A stretch of 64,000 bases of DNA from Oscillospiraceae bacterium (GCA_015065845.1 SVPQ01000003.1:62001-126000), one strand, 5' to 3'. Positions 20,975-30,697 are shown, numbered from the stretch's first letter. Program-made: numbers and translations. The notes: generated by a model not told the origin, from the sequence alone.

Positions 20975-22380
20975 CTTTAGCAGAAATTTTCAAAACAAAC
21001 TGTCGGGCAAGTGCAAAGCTTTGTGGTTTCAACCCCACACTTGCATTCAGCGATTTAACATCGGGAATAGGTGGTAAAAACAAAAACGGAGTTATTGCCC
21101 GACTTTCATTCAATGACTTTTTTATTGATTTATATTTTATAGAAAACGGACCCTTAGCTTACGCACCAAATACAATCTGGCTCAGCGTAGGCTTTGAGTC
21201 TGTTCCTTTTTTACCTTTTTCTGTTTATGATATTCTTGCGTTTTCAGAAATAAAGAATTATAAAAGTTACACTTACCCCTTTATTTACACCACAGAAATT
21301 ATGGTAGAAAGTTTCGGAGAAATAAATGATTTTTTAAAAACTTTCATACCGCTTATGCATGATATTACAAGTAATGGTGTTAAGAAAAACAGATTAATTA
21401 CATCCCAAAAAGAAACAATAAATAAGTTTATCGGTGATGACATTTTTCAGAAAGAAATAGAAATGCTTGACGCGAGTGTAAAAATAAGAGAAATGCTTAT
21501 AAGAAACTATGTTGAAGGCATTATAAGTCACACCGTTTTAGGTGGCGTAGCAGAATTTTTTAAAGGTGAACACCAGAAAGCAATAAAAAAATTAGAAAGG
21601 CAAAAAAACAGAACTCTTTATGAAGAAAATCTTCTGAATGCTTTAAAAACTGGCGAATTAAAGGATTATAACGCATCACCTTACAGAAATGAAAAATATA
21701 AAAACTACTCTAAAGTCGCAAAAAAATCGACTTATTCTCTCGGTATGGGTGGATTTTTTAAATTCTTTATAAAAGCACTTTTAATGACTCCTGTTTTCTT
21801 TCTTATTCTCGGTATTATTTATTTTTTGTTGTGTTATATAAAATATAATGATGCTCTTTTTTGTCTTAATACCGATTTGCTTTCATTTGCATCTTTACTT
21901 ATTGCAGGTTTTTCTATTGCAGAAGCAGTTCTCTTCAATTTTCCACTTAATTCAAAAAATCTTTTCAAAAAGAAAAAAGCTAAAGATGTTCCCCCTGTGA
22001 AAAAACCAAGCGTCGTAAAATACATAACTATTTTCACAGAAACAATTGTAATCATTTTACTTATGTCTTCTGTAAATAATGCTGTTGTTTTCACTGAAAA
22101 CAAAGTTTATTTCCCTGAAAATAAATATATTTCTTTAAGACAGGATGCAATGAGATACGAACATTTCCAAACTGTTTATAAAGCTCAAAAATATTATCAT
22201 TTTGGTGTGCAGGAGTTAGACCATCCTCACTACATTTTGGTTTCAAAAAATGGTGAAAAAATTGATTTGGCACTATACCCTGACAACACATCAGAAGAAT
22301 TTGAAAAAACAATTTTACCATTATTTACAGAAAATGGTTGTGAAATAATAGAAATTGAAAGTGAACGCGATATAAAATGA
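20971..22380 (+). CDS. Hypothetical membrane protein inside glycan operon
   Basis: ATGA overlap with upstream gene sets start at 20971; TM segments near residues 265 and 300 and a third near 360. Confidence 0.75.
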   Translation: MTLAEIFKTNCRASAKLCGFNPTLAFSDLTSGIGGKNKNGVIARLSFNDFFIDLYFIENGPLAYAPNTIWLSVGFESVPFLPFSVYDILAFSEIKNYKSYTYPFIYTTEIMVESFGEINDFLKTFIPLMHDITSNGVKKNRLITSQKETINKFIGDDIFQKEIEMLDASVKIREMLIRNYVEGIISHTVLGGVAEFFKGEHQKAIKKLERQKNRTLYEENLLNALKTGELKDYNASPYRNEKYKNYSKVAKKSTYSLGMGGFFKFFIKALLMTPVFFLILGIIYFLLCYIKYNDALFCLNTDLLSFASLLIAGFSIAEAVLFNFPLNSKNLFKKKKAKDVPPVKKPSVVKYITIFTETIVIILLMSSVNNAVVFTENKVYFPENKYISLRQDAMRYEHFQTVYKAQKYYHFGVQELDHPHYILVSKNGEKIDLALYPDNTSEEFEKTILPLFTENGCEIIEIESERDIK

Positions 22381-23408
22381 ACAACATAGAATTTTTTAAA
22401 AATGCGGGCTACGGAATGATGATGCATTTCGGACTTTACTCCATTTTAGGTGGCGAATACAAAGGTAAATTCGGTGATAATTATGCCGAATGGATTGGTT
22501 CACACTTTGCTATTCCTTTAAAAGAATATGAGCAACTTGCAAGTATATTTAACCCGATTTATTTTAATGCGGATGAAATTATTAAACTTGCAAAAGACTG
22601 CGGAATGAAATATTTTGTAGTAACCACAAAACACCACGATGGTTTTGCACTTTTTCACTCAAAAGTTGATAAATATAATGTTGTTGATGCAACACCTTAT
22701 AAACGCGATATTATTTACGATTTGGCAAACGCGTGTAACAAACACAATATAAAATTAGGTTTTTATTATTCACAGGACCTTGACTGGCACGAAAAACATG
22801 GTGGCGGATACCTTTCAAATCATTTAGGTTGCTCCGGTGTCACATGGGACAACAGTTGGGATTTCCCGAATCCCGAAGAAAAAGATTTTAATATCTGTTT
22901 CGAGAATAAAATATTGCCACAAATCAAAGAGATTATGACAAATTATGGTGATATTTTTACCGCGTGGTTTGATGTGCCAATGACTTTAACTGAAAAACAA
23001 AGCAAAATTATTTATGATACTGTAAAAGAATTACAACCCGATTGCCTTATAAATTCAAGGCTCGGTAACGGACTTTATGACTATGTTTCTTTAGGTGATA
23101 ACGAAATCCCCGAAACAAAAGAAGAATGGCAAAAACTTTCACAAGTAGATGAAAAAAATATTAACTACCAGAGTATTGACGGTTTTAAACCAAGTAAATA
23201 TAATCTTTATGAATCTGCTTGTACATTAAATAATTCGTGGGGATTTTCTTACCGTGACCACAACTGGATTTCACCAGAAAAATTAGCCCAGAACAGAAAA
23301 CACTTAAACTCACTCGGAATTAACTACCTTGTGAATGTCGGCCCTGACCATTTAGGAAGAATACCGGGACCGTCCATTGAAATTCTGAAGCAAGCTTCAG
23401 AATTATAA
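22377..23408 (+). CDS. GH29-like alpha-L-fucosidase
   Basis: GMMMHFGLYSILGGEY, YFVVTTKHHDGFALF, LGFYYSQDLDWHEK; ATGA overlap with the preceding gene. Confidence 0.85.
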   Translation: MNNIEFFKNAGYGMMMHFGLYSILGGEYKGKFGDNYAEWIGSHFAIPLKEYEQLASIFNPIYFNADEIIKLAKDCGMKYFVVTTKHHDGFALFHSKVDKYNVVDATPYKRDIIYDLANACNKHNIKLGFYYSQDLDWHEKHGGGYLSNHLGCSGVTWDNSWDFPNPEEKDFNICFENKILPQIKEIMTNYGDIFTAWFDVPMTLTEKQSKIIYDTVKELQPDCLINSRLGNGLYDYVSLGDNEIPETKEEWQKLSQVDEKNINYQSIDGFKPSKYNLYESACTLNNSWGFSYRDHNWISPEKLAQNRKHLNSLGINYLVNVGPDHLGRIPGPSIEILKQASEL

Positions 23409-23577
23409 TTCGGAATGCGTAATTCGGAATTCGGAATTATAATTAAATATGGATAAAAACAACTACATTCTCTCATTTATGATTAAACCAAAAATGAAAG
23501 AATGTAGTTGTTTTTATTATATTAAAATCGCGTCGCAGACCCTTCAATTCCGAATTACGCATTACGCATTCCGAATT
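23409..23577. repeat. Heptamer-array palindromic element (TTCGGAA/TGCGTAA arms)
   Basis: TTCGGAA TGCGTAA TTCGGAA TTCGGAA; central 24-bp-arm hairpin 23455-23515; inverted array 23546-23577. Confidence 0.85.
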
Positions 23578-23591
23578 AAAAGCGAAACCCT

Positions 23592-23680
23592 GATTCCTAG
23601 TTCCTAATTTCTGTTTCCTATTTCCTTGCCACTTGCAACTTGCACACTTGCAACTGAACTGACAACTCTAGTTCCTATTT
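23592..23680. repeat. Mixed heptamer array (TTCCTAN and ACTTGCA units)
   Basis: TTCCTAG TTCCTAA TTTCTGT TTCCTAT ... ACTTGCA ACTTGCAC ACTTGCA ... TTCCTAT; runs into the stop codon of the 23675 gene. Confidence 0.8.
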
Positions 23681-24085
23681 CATAAGGTCATCTGTAAGAC
23701 TGATTATTTGCGGGGCGATTTTTTTGCGTTCTTTCTTTACAATGCGATTGTACACGGGGTGTGCAATACCCGCTAAAATAATACCCGCTACACCAAGAAC
23801 AATTCCAATAAACATATTATGATTTTTTATAAACTCACCAAGGTTTTCTGCTAAATCTGTCATTACAAGACTCATACCAGAACCTAAAATCAAAACACCG
23901 ATAATGCCTATGACAAGTGAAACACTTGTTGCTTTTTTTGTGACACTCTCATCAAGTTTTTTTAACTGCTCCAGCTTATTTTCCGTTTTTTCTTCGGGTA
24001 AATATTTTTCTCTTATCCTTTTAATTTCTGCCTGTTCTTTTGCAGAATAAGTAAATTCAAAGGTCTCTTTTTCGTTATTTGTCAT
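23675..24085 (-). CDS. Small two-TM membrane protein, paralog of 26807-27172
   Basis: LGSGMSLVMTDL motif shared with IMGSGMSLVMTEI in 26807-27172. Confidence 0.7.
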   Translation of the reverse strand: MTNNEKETFEFTYSAKEQAEIKRIREKYLPEEKTENKLEQLKKLDESVTKKATSVSLVIGIIGVLILGSGMSLVMTDLAENLGEFIKNHNMFIGIVLGVAGIILAGIAHPVYNRIVKKERKKIAPQIISLTDDLMK

Positions 24086-24956
24086 TTTTTAACTCCTTAA
24101 TTTTTTTACCACCTGAAACAATCATATAAATTGCCATAGCAACAATAAAAATTGAAATTACGCCACCTGTTACACCCAGTAAAATTTGCCTTGTCAATAA
24201 ATCCATTGTGCCATCACCAAAGGTTGTAAGCATTGTTGACTCGAGTGTAAGCATTGACACACACGCCGCCGCTAAATTTATTGCTTTTGATGCCGAATAG
24301 ACAGGGCTTTCGTATTTTCTGAATTTCACAATACCCCTTATTGCTATTACAAGTGAAGTAAATGTATATAAAGCCATAGCAATAGTTGTTATTTCGTGAT
24401 GATTAAAGGTTCTGTTCCAATACACCTTAAAAAACACCATTACTGCAAGTGACAAATTCACCAAAAGGAATACTACTCCACAAGCACGATATTTTTTAAG
24501 CTCGATTATCATTTTTTCACCTGGCTGATATTTTCTTGTGTAACGAACCAAGAAAAACCGCATTAAAACAAGCGAAAAATAATACCCGGATAATGTTAAA
24601 AACCAGAATGTTTTATGATAGAACCCCAACCACAACATAAATATTGCATAAACTGTATTTAATATAAGCGACTTGTAAAGTGATACATTTACTCTTAAAC
24701 GGGTATCACTGTTCCAGCGAAGCAAATATTTATTTTCATTATTAAAATTTCTGAAAAACCTGATTGAATCTGGTATTTTAAAACACCAGATTGTCAATGT
24801 ATAAGCAGAAACCACATAAGAAATTATTGCAACAACTGAATCTGATTCAAGTTTAAGCATTGAATAAATCAGAAATGCTACTGCCACAGGAATTAAAATG
24901 AACATTACAGCAATATGCGGAAATAATAATACTCTAAAAATTTTTTTCCAATTCAT
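24075..24956 (-). CDS. Polytopic membrane protein, unknown function
   Basis: Multiple TM segments; overlaps next gene by 11 nt; downstream of HK/RR. Confidence 0.7.
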   Translation of the reverse strand: MNWKKIFRVLLFPHIAVMFILIPVAVAFLIYSMLKLESDSVVAIISYVVSAYTLTIWCFKIPDSIRFFRNFNNENKYLLRWNSDTRLRVNVSLYKSLILNTVYAIFMLWLGFYHKTFWFLTLSGYYFSLVLMRFFLVRYTRKYQPGEKMIIELKKYRACGVVFLLVNLSLAVMVFFKVYWNRTFNHHEITTIAMALYTFTSLVIAIRGIVKFRKYESPVYSASKAINLAAACVSMLTLESTMLTTFGDGTMDLLTRQILLGVTGGVISIFIVAMAIYMIVSGGKKIKELKNDK

Positions 24957-24957
24957 T

Positions 24958-26031
24958 TTACATTCTCCGTATTTTTACTGTAAATGTTGAACCCACACCG
25001 AGAGTGCTTTCTACACTTATTTCACCCTGCATAATATCCACCACTCTTTTTACAAGTGCAAGACCTAAACCGTTTCCTTGTGAAGAATGAGAAGTATCTC
25101 CCTGATAAAATTTTTCAAAAATATGCTTTCCTACTTCTTTTGACATACCACAACCGGTATCCTGCACCTTAACAACTGCGAAACTTTCAGTTGTTTTTAA
25201 CGATACACTTACTTTACCGCCTGGTTTTGTAAATTTGAATGCATTTGAAAACAAGTTATTCCACACAAGGCTTAAAAGCTCTGCATCGGCTTTTACTTTT
25301 ACATCTTCTTCTATATCCGTATCAATCTCTATTTCTGATTTTTCCCAGATGTTTTCAAACTGTAAAAAGCACTCGCAAAGCTGCTCTCCGAGGTCATATT
25401 CAGTAATTTCAGGATAAATCTGCTGATTTTCAAGTCGGTTGAGTTTTAATATATTTGTCATCATTTCTGCAAGACGTCGTGAACCATCTGTAACGCCTTT
25501 TGCATACTCAATTCTTTTTTCTTCTGATAAATCCGGTGCTTGTAAAAGTGTTCCGTAATTTCTCATTACTGCAAGTGGTGTTTTCATTTCGTGAGAAACA
25601 TTTGCAATAAAATCTGTTCTTAATGTTTCTACACTACCGAGCTCTTCTGTCATTTTATTAAAGCAATCAATAATCTCAGAAAATTTTTCATCTACACCAA
25701 GATTTTTAACAGGCTCAATTCTTACAGAAAAATCTCCTTCAACCACTTTTTTTGCTGCATCTACAATATGCTTTGTGATTTTTTCGGTTGTGAGCTTACG
25801 ACGAATTGCATCAATGACAGTAAATAAAATACTGAGAAGAATTACGTTTAAAAAAGTAACTTTTGCCGCCGCTTCAATATTTTCTGTTGTTAACTCAAAG
25901 TTTAACGTACTTGAAAAGATACTTATAAAAAGTGAGGTTGTGCAAGTAACAAGGAATGCAACAAGGAGAAAAAACATTAAATAATTATAAACTGCACGCG
26001 ATATTTTATGAAAAATATTACTGTGTTTCAC
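24958..26031 (-). CDS. Sensor histidine kinase
   Basis: HAMP-like region, FIANVSHEMKTPLAVM H-box, DTGCGMSKEVGKHIFEKFYQGD, GNGLGLALVK. Confidence 0.92.
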   Translation of the reverse strand: MKHSNIFHKISRAVYNYLMFFLLVAFLVTCTTSLFISIFSSTLNFELTTENIEAAAKVTFLNVILLSILFTVIDAIRRKLTTEKITKHIVDAAKKVVEGDFSVRIEPVKNLGVDEKFSEIIDCFNKMTEELGSVETLRTDFIANVSHEMKTPLAVMRNYGTLLQAPDLSEEKRIEYAKGVTDGSRRLAEMMTNILKLNRLENQQIYPEITEYDLGEQLCECFLQFENIWEKSEIEIDTDIEEDVKVKADAELLSLVWNNLFSNAFKFTKPGGKVSVSLKTTESFAVVKVQDTGCGMSKEVGKHIFEKFYQGDTSHSSQGNGLGLALVKRVVDIMQGEISVESTLGVGSTFTVKIRRM

Positions 26032-26699
26032 TTAATCACCGCCTTGTAACCCAAACCATGAACTGTAACAATCTGAAAAGATTCGCAAGAAGAAAGTTTG
26101 GTGCGGAGTTTTGTCATATAAACATCAACTGCCCTTGGTGCTGTGTCAGTATCAGCATCCCAGAATTCATCCATAAGCTGAGTTCTGGTGAATGTCTTTT
26201 TGGGGTATGAAAGCAGTTTATATAAGATGTTGAATTCTCTGTGTGTTAAAGATATTTCTTCACCATCGATGTATGCAGTACGTTCATCTGCATCCATTGA
26301 AAAATTGCCAATTTCAAGTTTTCTGCTTGAAGCGATTTTTGCGCGTCTTAAAAGTGCACCAATTCTTAAAAATAATTCGTCAAGGTCAATAGGTTTCACC
26401 ATATAATCATCAACACCTATACGGAAACCCCTCTCTTTTGAAGCAATATCATCACGGGCAGTCATAAAAAGAATTGGAATATTATCGTTTAAATCTCTTA
26501 CATTTTTTGCGAATTCAAAACCATCAACACCTGGCATCATTATGTCTGAAATAATTGCATCAAAGATATTTTCGTAAAGAGCATCATACGCTTCATTGGC
26601 ATCAAGACAACCAACCGCTTCATAACCGCTGTGATTTAAAAACGAACAGACTGTTTTATTAAGTTCTTTATCATCTTCAACAACTAAAATTTTAAACAT
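26028..26699 (-). CDS. OmpR/PhoB-type response regulator
   Basis: ILVVEDDKELN receiver; C-terminal winged helix (VDVYMTKLRTKL...GLGYKAV). Confidence 0.92.
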   Translation of the reverse strand: MFKILVVEDDKELNKTVCSFLNHSGYEAVGCLDANEAYDALYENIFDAIISDIMMPGVDGFEFAKNVRDLNDNIPILFMTARDDIASKERGFRIGVDDYMVKPIDLDELFLRIGALLRRAKIASSRKLEIGNFSMDADERTAYIDGEEISLTHREFNILYKLLSYPKKTFTRTQLMDEFWDADTDTAPRAVDVYMTKLRTKLSSCESFQIVTVHGLGYKAVIK

Positions 26700-26770
26700 A
26701 AAATACCTCCGTGCACTATCATTTTATTATATAATAACACACAAATGTTAAAGTTTTGTTTCTGTTTTAA

Positions 26771-26804
26771 AAAAGTGAGATGATTTTTTCATCATCTCAC
26801 TTTT
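26771..26804 (-). terminator. Rho-independent terminator
   Basis: AAAAGTGAGATGAT-TTTTTC-ATCATCTCACTTTT. Confidence 0.7.
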
Positions 26805-26806
26805 CT

Positions 26807-27172
26807 TCAGGCTTTCATAATTTCGTCGCTTAATTCAATAATTTGCTTTGAATATTTTTTGCGTCTTTTGTAAAGTATTTTTTTGTAACTCGGATAGTTA
26901 ATAATTGCCATTAACATACCAACTACACCAATTATAATTCCTGACATCATTCCGTTTTCAATTCCTAAAACAGAACCGATTTCTGTCATAACAAGACTCA
27001 TACCACTACCCATAATAAGTGCTGAAATGCTACCGAAAGTGTAACCAAATATGTTAGCAGTTTTTTTCACTTTACGGTCTAACGCTGTTAATTCATCGAG
27101 TTTTGTGTTTTCTTTTTCTGTGTACTGTGTGCGGATTTTCTGCACGAGAAATTCTTTATCGTTTTTATTCAT
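26807..27172 (-). CDS. Small two-TM membrane protein, paralog of 23675-24085
   Basis: Shared GSGMSLVMT motif and C-terminal basic segment. Confidence 0.7.
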   Translation of the reverse strand: MNKNDKEFLVQKIRTQYTEKENTKLDELTALDRKVKKTANIFGYTFGSISALIMGSGMSLVMTEIGSVLGIENGMMSGIIIGVVGMLMAIINYPSYKKILYKRRKKYSKQIIELSDEIMKA

Positions 27173-27192
27173 TTTAATCTTCCTTTCTGTTT

Positions 27193-27408
27193 TCAGATGT
27201 TTTTTGAAAGTCTTTGTTTTGCTTCTTCGACTGTTTCATTTTCTTTTTTGAAAAGTTTTTCAACGCATTTATCAGCTACTTTTTCAAAACCTTCAACAGC
27301 ACCATTTTCGATTTTTTTGTAGCCGTTCACTACACCGTCTTCGATTTTCTGATAACCTGCTACTACCTTTTCTGCGATTTTTTCATTTGCTTCTATAAAT
27401 TTTGACAT
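27193..27408 (-). CDS. Small amphipathic repeat protein (71 aa)
   Basis: Three 11-aa repeats VVAGYQKIEDG / VVNGYKKIENG / AVEGFEKVADK. Confidence 0.65.
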   Translation of the reverse strand: MSKFIEANEKIAEKVVAGYQKIEDGVVNGYKKIENGAVEGFEKVADKCVEKLFKKENETVEEAKQRLSKNI

Positions 27409-27501
27409 TTTGAAAACTCCCTTCGTGTTTTGTTATGTCTGCATTATATCTTCGTGTTGTTTTTGAGTTTTTTACAAAATGTTTCTGTTTTATTAAAAAA
27501 T

Positions 27502-27543
27502 AAAAATCACTGTCTGAATTTCAATCCAAACAATGATTTTTTT
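27502..27543 (-). terminator. Probable terminator
   Basis: Imperfect AAAATCATTGT...ACAGTGATTTT hairpin with T-rich tail on the minus strand. Confidence 0.5.
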
Positions 27544-27552
27544 GTCATTTAT

Positions 27553-28800
27553 TTATTCTTCAGGAATCTCAGCAAGTTGTGTCATTTCTTCCATATTAAC
27601 TACTTCTTTCTCGAATTGAGAAATATATTTGTCCTGATAATAGTTTTCATTCTGACTTGTGAAACTGCCATCTGGTGAATATGTAATGACTTTACAACCG
27701 CGTTGTGCGCCTACTTTTGAAATACCAATGTACGCGAGATAGTCAATACTCATTCCGTATGATAATTGAATACCCTTATACTCAATACTGAAATTATTTT
27801 CGTGGTCGTGACCACAGAAAATACCTTTTGTTGACCCTAACTCAAGCATAGTTTCAAAAAGAGCATCTTCACCCTCTCCTGTGAAAACAATTACGCCATC
27901 TTCACCTGCAACACCATGAATAAACTTTACATTTTCGGTGTCTTTAAAATCGTTTTTTACATATTCGTACCATGCATCCCGATATTCTGTTAACGGAATA
28001 TGGAAAAATGCAGTTGAACTTGGAACAGGATTTTTCATATCTGAAACCGATTTATTATATGCAGTTAATTCTTCCACACAATTTCTGTACCACTCAACCT
28101 GACTTTCACGGATATTTTCGTAACCATGGCCAAAACCTAAAATATCGTGTCTTAAATATGAATGACTGTCAAATGTAAAAATTGACTGGGTAATTTCGCC
28201 TTTGGAATTCTTAATATTTATAATATTGTTGCCATAACCGTCTACATCTTCAAGACCGCTTTTGAAAAGGCAATATTTAAAGCCTCCATTTTCATAAAAC
28301 TCTGCGATTTCTGCCCTGTCGTAATCGCTGTATATTTCTGTGTCGTGGTTACCAAAAGTAACTGTCCAGTAAATGCCGAGTTTTTCCATAAGACTTGCAA
28401 ACATCTTTGCAGAAGCCAAGTTATCATCTGTACCCGCCTGAGGTGGTACCGGGTAAGCAATGTCACCTGTAACAATTACCAAATCAGGTTTTTCTGCAGT
28501 TACCATTGCCGCAACTGCATTGAGCGCTTTCAAGTCTTTAAAATGAGACATAAATCCCGCACCAATGTGAACATCTGTAAGTTGAACTACTTTAAAATCT
28601 CTGTCCGTTGTAAAAGTCCAGTAACCGTTTTCATCTTCAACCGGCACTATCCTGTTTTCAATTTTTACCTGTTCAAAACTTTCAATTTTTTTCATATTGC
28701 TGTTCTTGCCCACAGTAGTTATCAATGAAGTTACTGCAAAAAACAATACAACAACTGCAAGAATAATTCCAACAATTTTAAAAAACAATTTCCCTTTCAT
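27553..28800 (-). CDS. Membrane-anchored metallophosphoesterase
   Basis: N-terminal TM; QLTDVHIG, VTGDIA, TFGNHD, FCGHDHEN motifs. Confidence 0.85.
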   Translation of the reverse strand: MKGKLFFKIVGIILAVVVLFFAVTSLITTVGKNSNMKKIESFEQVKIENRIVPVEDENGYWTFTTDRDFKVVQLTDVHIGAGFMSHFKDLKALNAVAAMVTAEKPDLVIVTGDIAYPVPPQAGTDDNLASAKMFASLMEKLGIYWTVTFGNHDTEIYSDYDRAEIAEFYENGGFKYCLFKSGLEDVDGYGNNIINIKNSKGEITQSIFTFDSHSYLRHDILGFGHGYENIRESQVEWYRNCVEELTAYNKSVSDMKNPVPSSTAFFHIPLTEYRDAWYEYVKNDFKDTENVKFIHGVAGEDGVIVFTGEGEDALFETMLELGSTKGIFCGHDHENNFSIEYKGIQLSYGMSIDYLAYIGISKVGAQRGCKVITYSPDGSFTSQNENYYQDKYISQFEKEVVNMEEMTQLAEIPEE

Positions 28801-28824
28801 ATAGCACCTCTGATATTATTAAAA

Positions 28825-29433
28825 CTATTCTTCATCTGGTTGTTGCCCGTCGTGAGCAAGCCATTTACATTCGGTTATTTCCATATTTGTAAATGTTGCT
28901 TTGAATGATGAATTTTCAGGACTGCAAGCATAAATACCAAATTGAATTTTATCTTTAACATTAAATATATGACAAATTCTCATTTGCTTATAAGTTACAC
29001 CGTCTTCTGAACACTCAATGCAAAAATCATTTTCTCTTCTGCTGAATCTGTACCACATTGATTTTATTGAAGCATCAATTTCGGTTGTTGCCCAGTCAGA
29101 GTACCCATTATTTGTAACAACACTGCCTAAATGCTGAAACTTTTCATTCTCGTATTCAATAGAACCTTTGAGCCAGTTTTCACTATCAAGGTACATTACA
29201 ACACCGCACTGGTCAAAACGATTTTTGCTCTCAAATTCAGTTTTTACAATAAAAGAAAAAAACTTTTCATCTGTTTCCATCTGCAAAACAGGTGCATTGT
29301 CGTTTCTGAAATGATAGTATGTTCTCTGCCATAAATCTGTATGTGGCTCTGTTATAATTTCGATTTTGTCCTGTGTTACTGTGTAATCTTTCGGTTCTCT
29401 TATCCACTTTAATTTGTTTACATCAAAAATCAT
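28825..29433 (-). CDS. DUF1349-like concanavalin-fold protein
   Basis: DQCGVVMYLDSENWLKGSIEYE and FGIYACSPENSSFKATFTN resemble DUF1349. Confidence 0.7.
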   Translation of the reverse strand: MIFDVNKLKWIREPKDYTVTQDKIEIITEPHTDLWQRTYYHFRNDNAPVLQMETDEKFFSFIVKTEFESKNRFDQCGVVMYLDSENWLKGSIEYENEKFQHLGSVVTNNGYSDWATTEIDASIKSMWYRFSRRENDFCIECSEDGVTYKQMRICHIFNVKDKIQFGIYACSPENSSFKATFTNMEITECKWLAHDGQQPDEE

Positions 29434-29443
29434 TTTTTAACCT

Positions 29444-30094
29444 CTATATATCAAGCTCACTATAATTATGAATATATATATCCACAAGATTTTTCAATTC
29501 TTCCTGACAAGGTTCACTTTTGTCATATATACCTACAACATTATAACCTGCTTTTTTTGCGGTTTTTGCGGCATATAACGCATCTTCAAAAATCCAGGTA
29601 GTCTGCTTTTCTGTACCCAATTCATTCAAAACAACATCGTAGACCTTTGGTTCTGTTTTAGAAGCGCCGACTGTGTATGTTGAATAAATTTCTTCGAAAT
29701 AGTGAAGCATATTGAATTTTTCAAGAACAGCAATAAGTGCAGGTTCACCTGTCGCGGTGGCAATACCCATTTTTACACCTTTAGATTTTAATTTTTCTAA
29801 AAATTCAATAATATCATTTTTAGGTTCTGTATCAGCAAGATATTTTTCTTTTATCAAACTGAAAAACTCGTTAAAAAGTTCTTTATCAGTCATTTTTAAA
29901 TCAAATCGTGTTTTTGCAACTTCTATTGCCTCTAAAAGAAAAAGGTTTTTAAATTCTTCTCTTTGTTCTTCTGAAAGTACAAGACCGATTCTGTCAAAAA
30001 ACTGGAATTTTACGCCTTTCCATATATGCATAGAGTCAAAAACTGTTCCGTCAAAATCAAAAATTGCGCCTGTAATGTTCATTGTGTTCTCCAA
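29444..30094 (-). CDS. HAD family hydrolase (beta-phosphoglucomutase-like)
   Basis: AIFDFDGTVFDS, GIATATG, FEDALYAAKTAKKAGY motifs. Confidence 0.85.
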   Translation of the reverse strand: MENTMNITGAIFDFDGTVFDSMHIWKGVKFQFFDRIGLVLSEEQREEFKNLFLLEAIEVAKTRFDLKMTDKELFNEFFSLIKEKYLADTEPKNDIIEFLEKLKSKGVKMGIATATGEPALIAVLEKFNMLHYFEEIYSTYTVGASKTEPKVYDVVLNELGTEKQTTWIFEDALYAAKTAKKAGYNVVGIYDKSEPCQEELKNLVDIYIHNYSELDI

Positions 30095-30151
30095 TCGTAT
30101 TTATCTTTCATAACATCTAATTCAACACCATTTATAACGATTATAGTTAGT

Positions 30152-30324
30152 CGAAACAGTGTAAAATTACACTGTTTCGATACCAAATCATATATTTGGT
30201 ATCGAATTTTCTTTGAAAATTCGACTATAATCCTTTCAATGACTGTAATGCAAAATTGTGTTTATGAAAAACAATTTTGCTAAAAGCCGATAAAATCGGC
30301 TTTTACGAAACGCAACTGCGTTTC
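30152..30324. repeat. Run of six hairpins, the first three directly adjoining
   Basis: Palindromes at 30152-30179, 30180-30202, 30203-30223, 30250-30280, 30282-30304, 30307-30324. Confidence 0.85.
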
Positions 30325-30679
30325 AACTAATTACAATCATTATTCTGGCAGTATCTTCATCAATCCATTCTATTTCTGCTTTTTCACATTTATAATTCCA
30401 ATAAAGATTTCTATCTCTGCCAGTTTCGTTATCTGTAGCAGTACAAAGCACGGCATAATCAGTTGTCGCACCACCATTATTAAGATATGCGGTAACTGTA
30501 TACCGACCATCCGGTGATGTACTCTTACTTAAAAAATCCTGCCCGTCAATTCTTTGAATATAAAAAAACGCACAGTGTATAATATAAACAATTAATGTTA
30601 TTAGTAATATTGGTATAAAAATTATTTTTACCTTTTTTCTTTTACATTTTTTCACTATATTGATTCCTCTATCATCCAC
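30323..30679 (-). CDS. DUF5412-like membrane protein; start may be GTG near 30655
   Basis: N-terminal TM, TSPDGRYTVTAYLNNGGATTDYAV motif. Confidence 0.6.
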   Translation of the reverse strand: MDDRGINIVKKCKRKKVKIIFIPILLITLIVYIIHCAFFYIQRIDGQDFLSKSTSPDGRYTVTAYLNNGGATTDYAVLCTATDNETGRDRNLYWNYKCEKAEIEWIDEDTARIMIVIS

Positions 30680-30697
30680 GAATTATTACTTATATCA

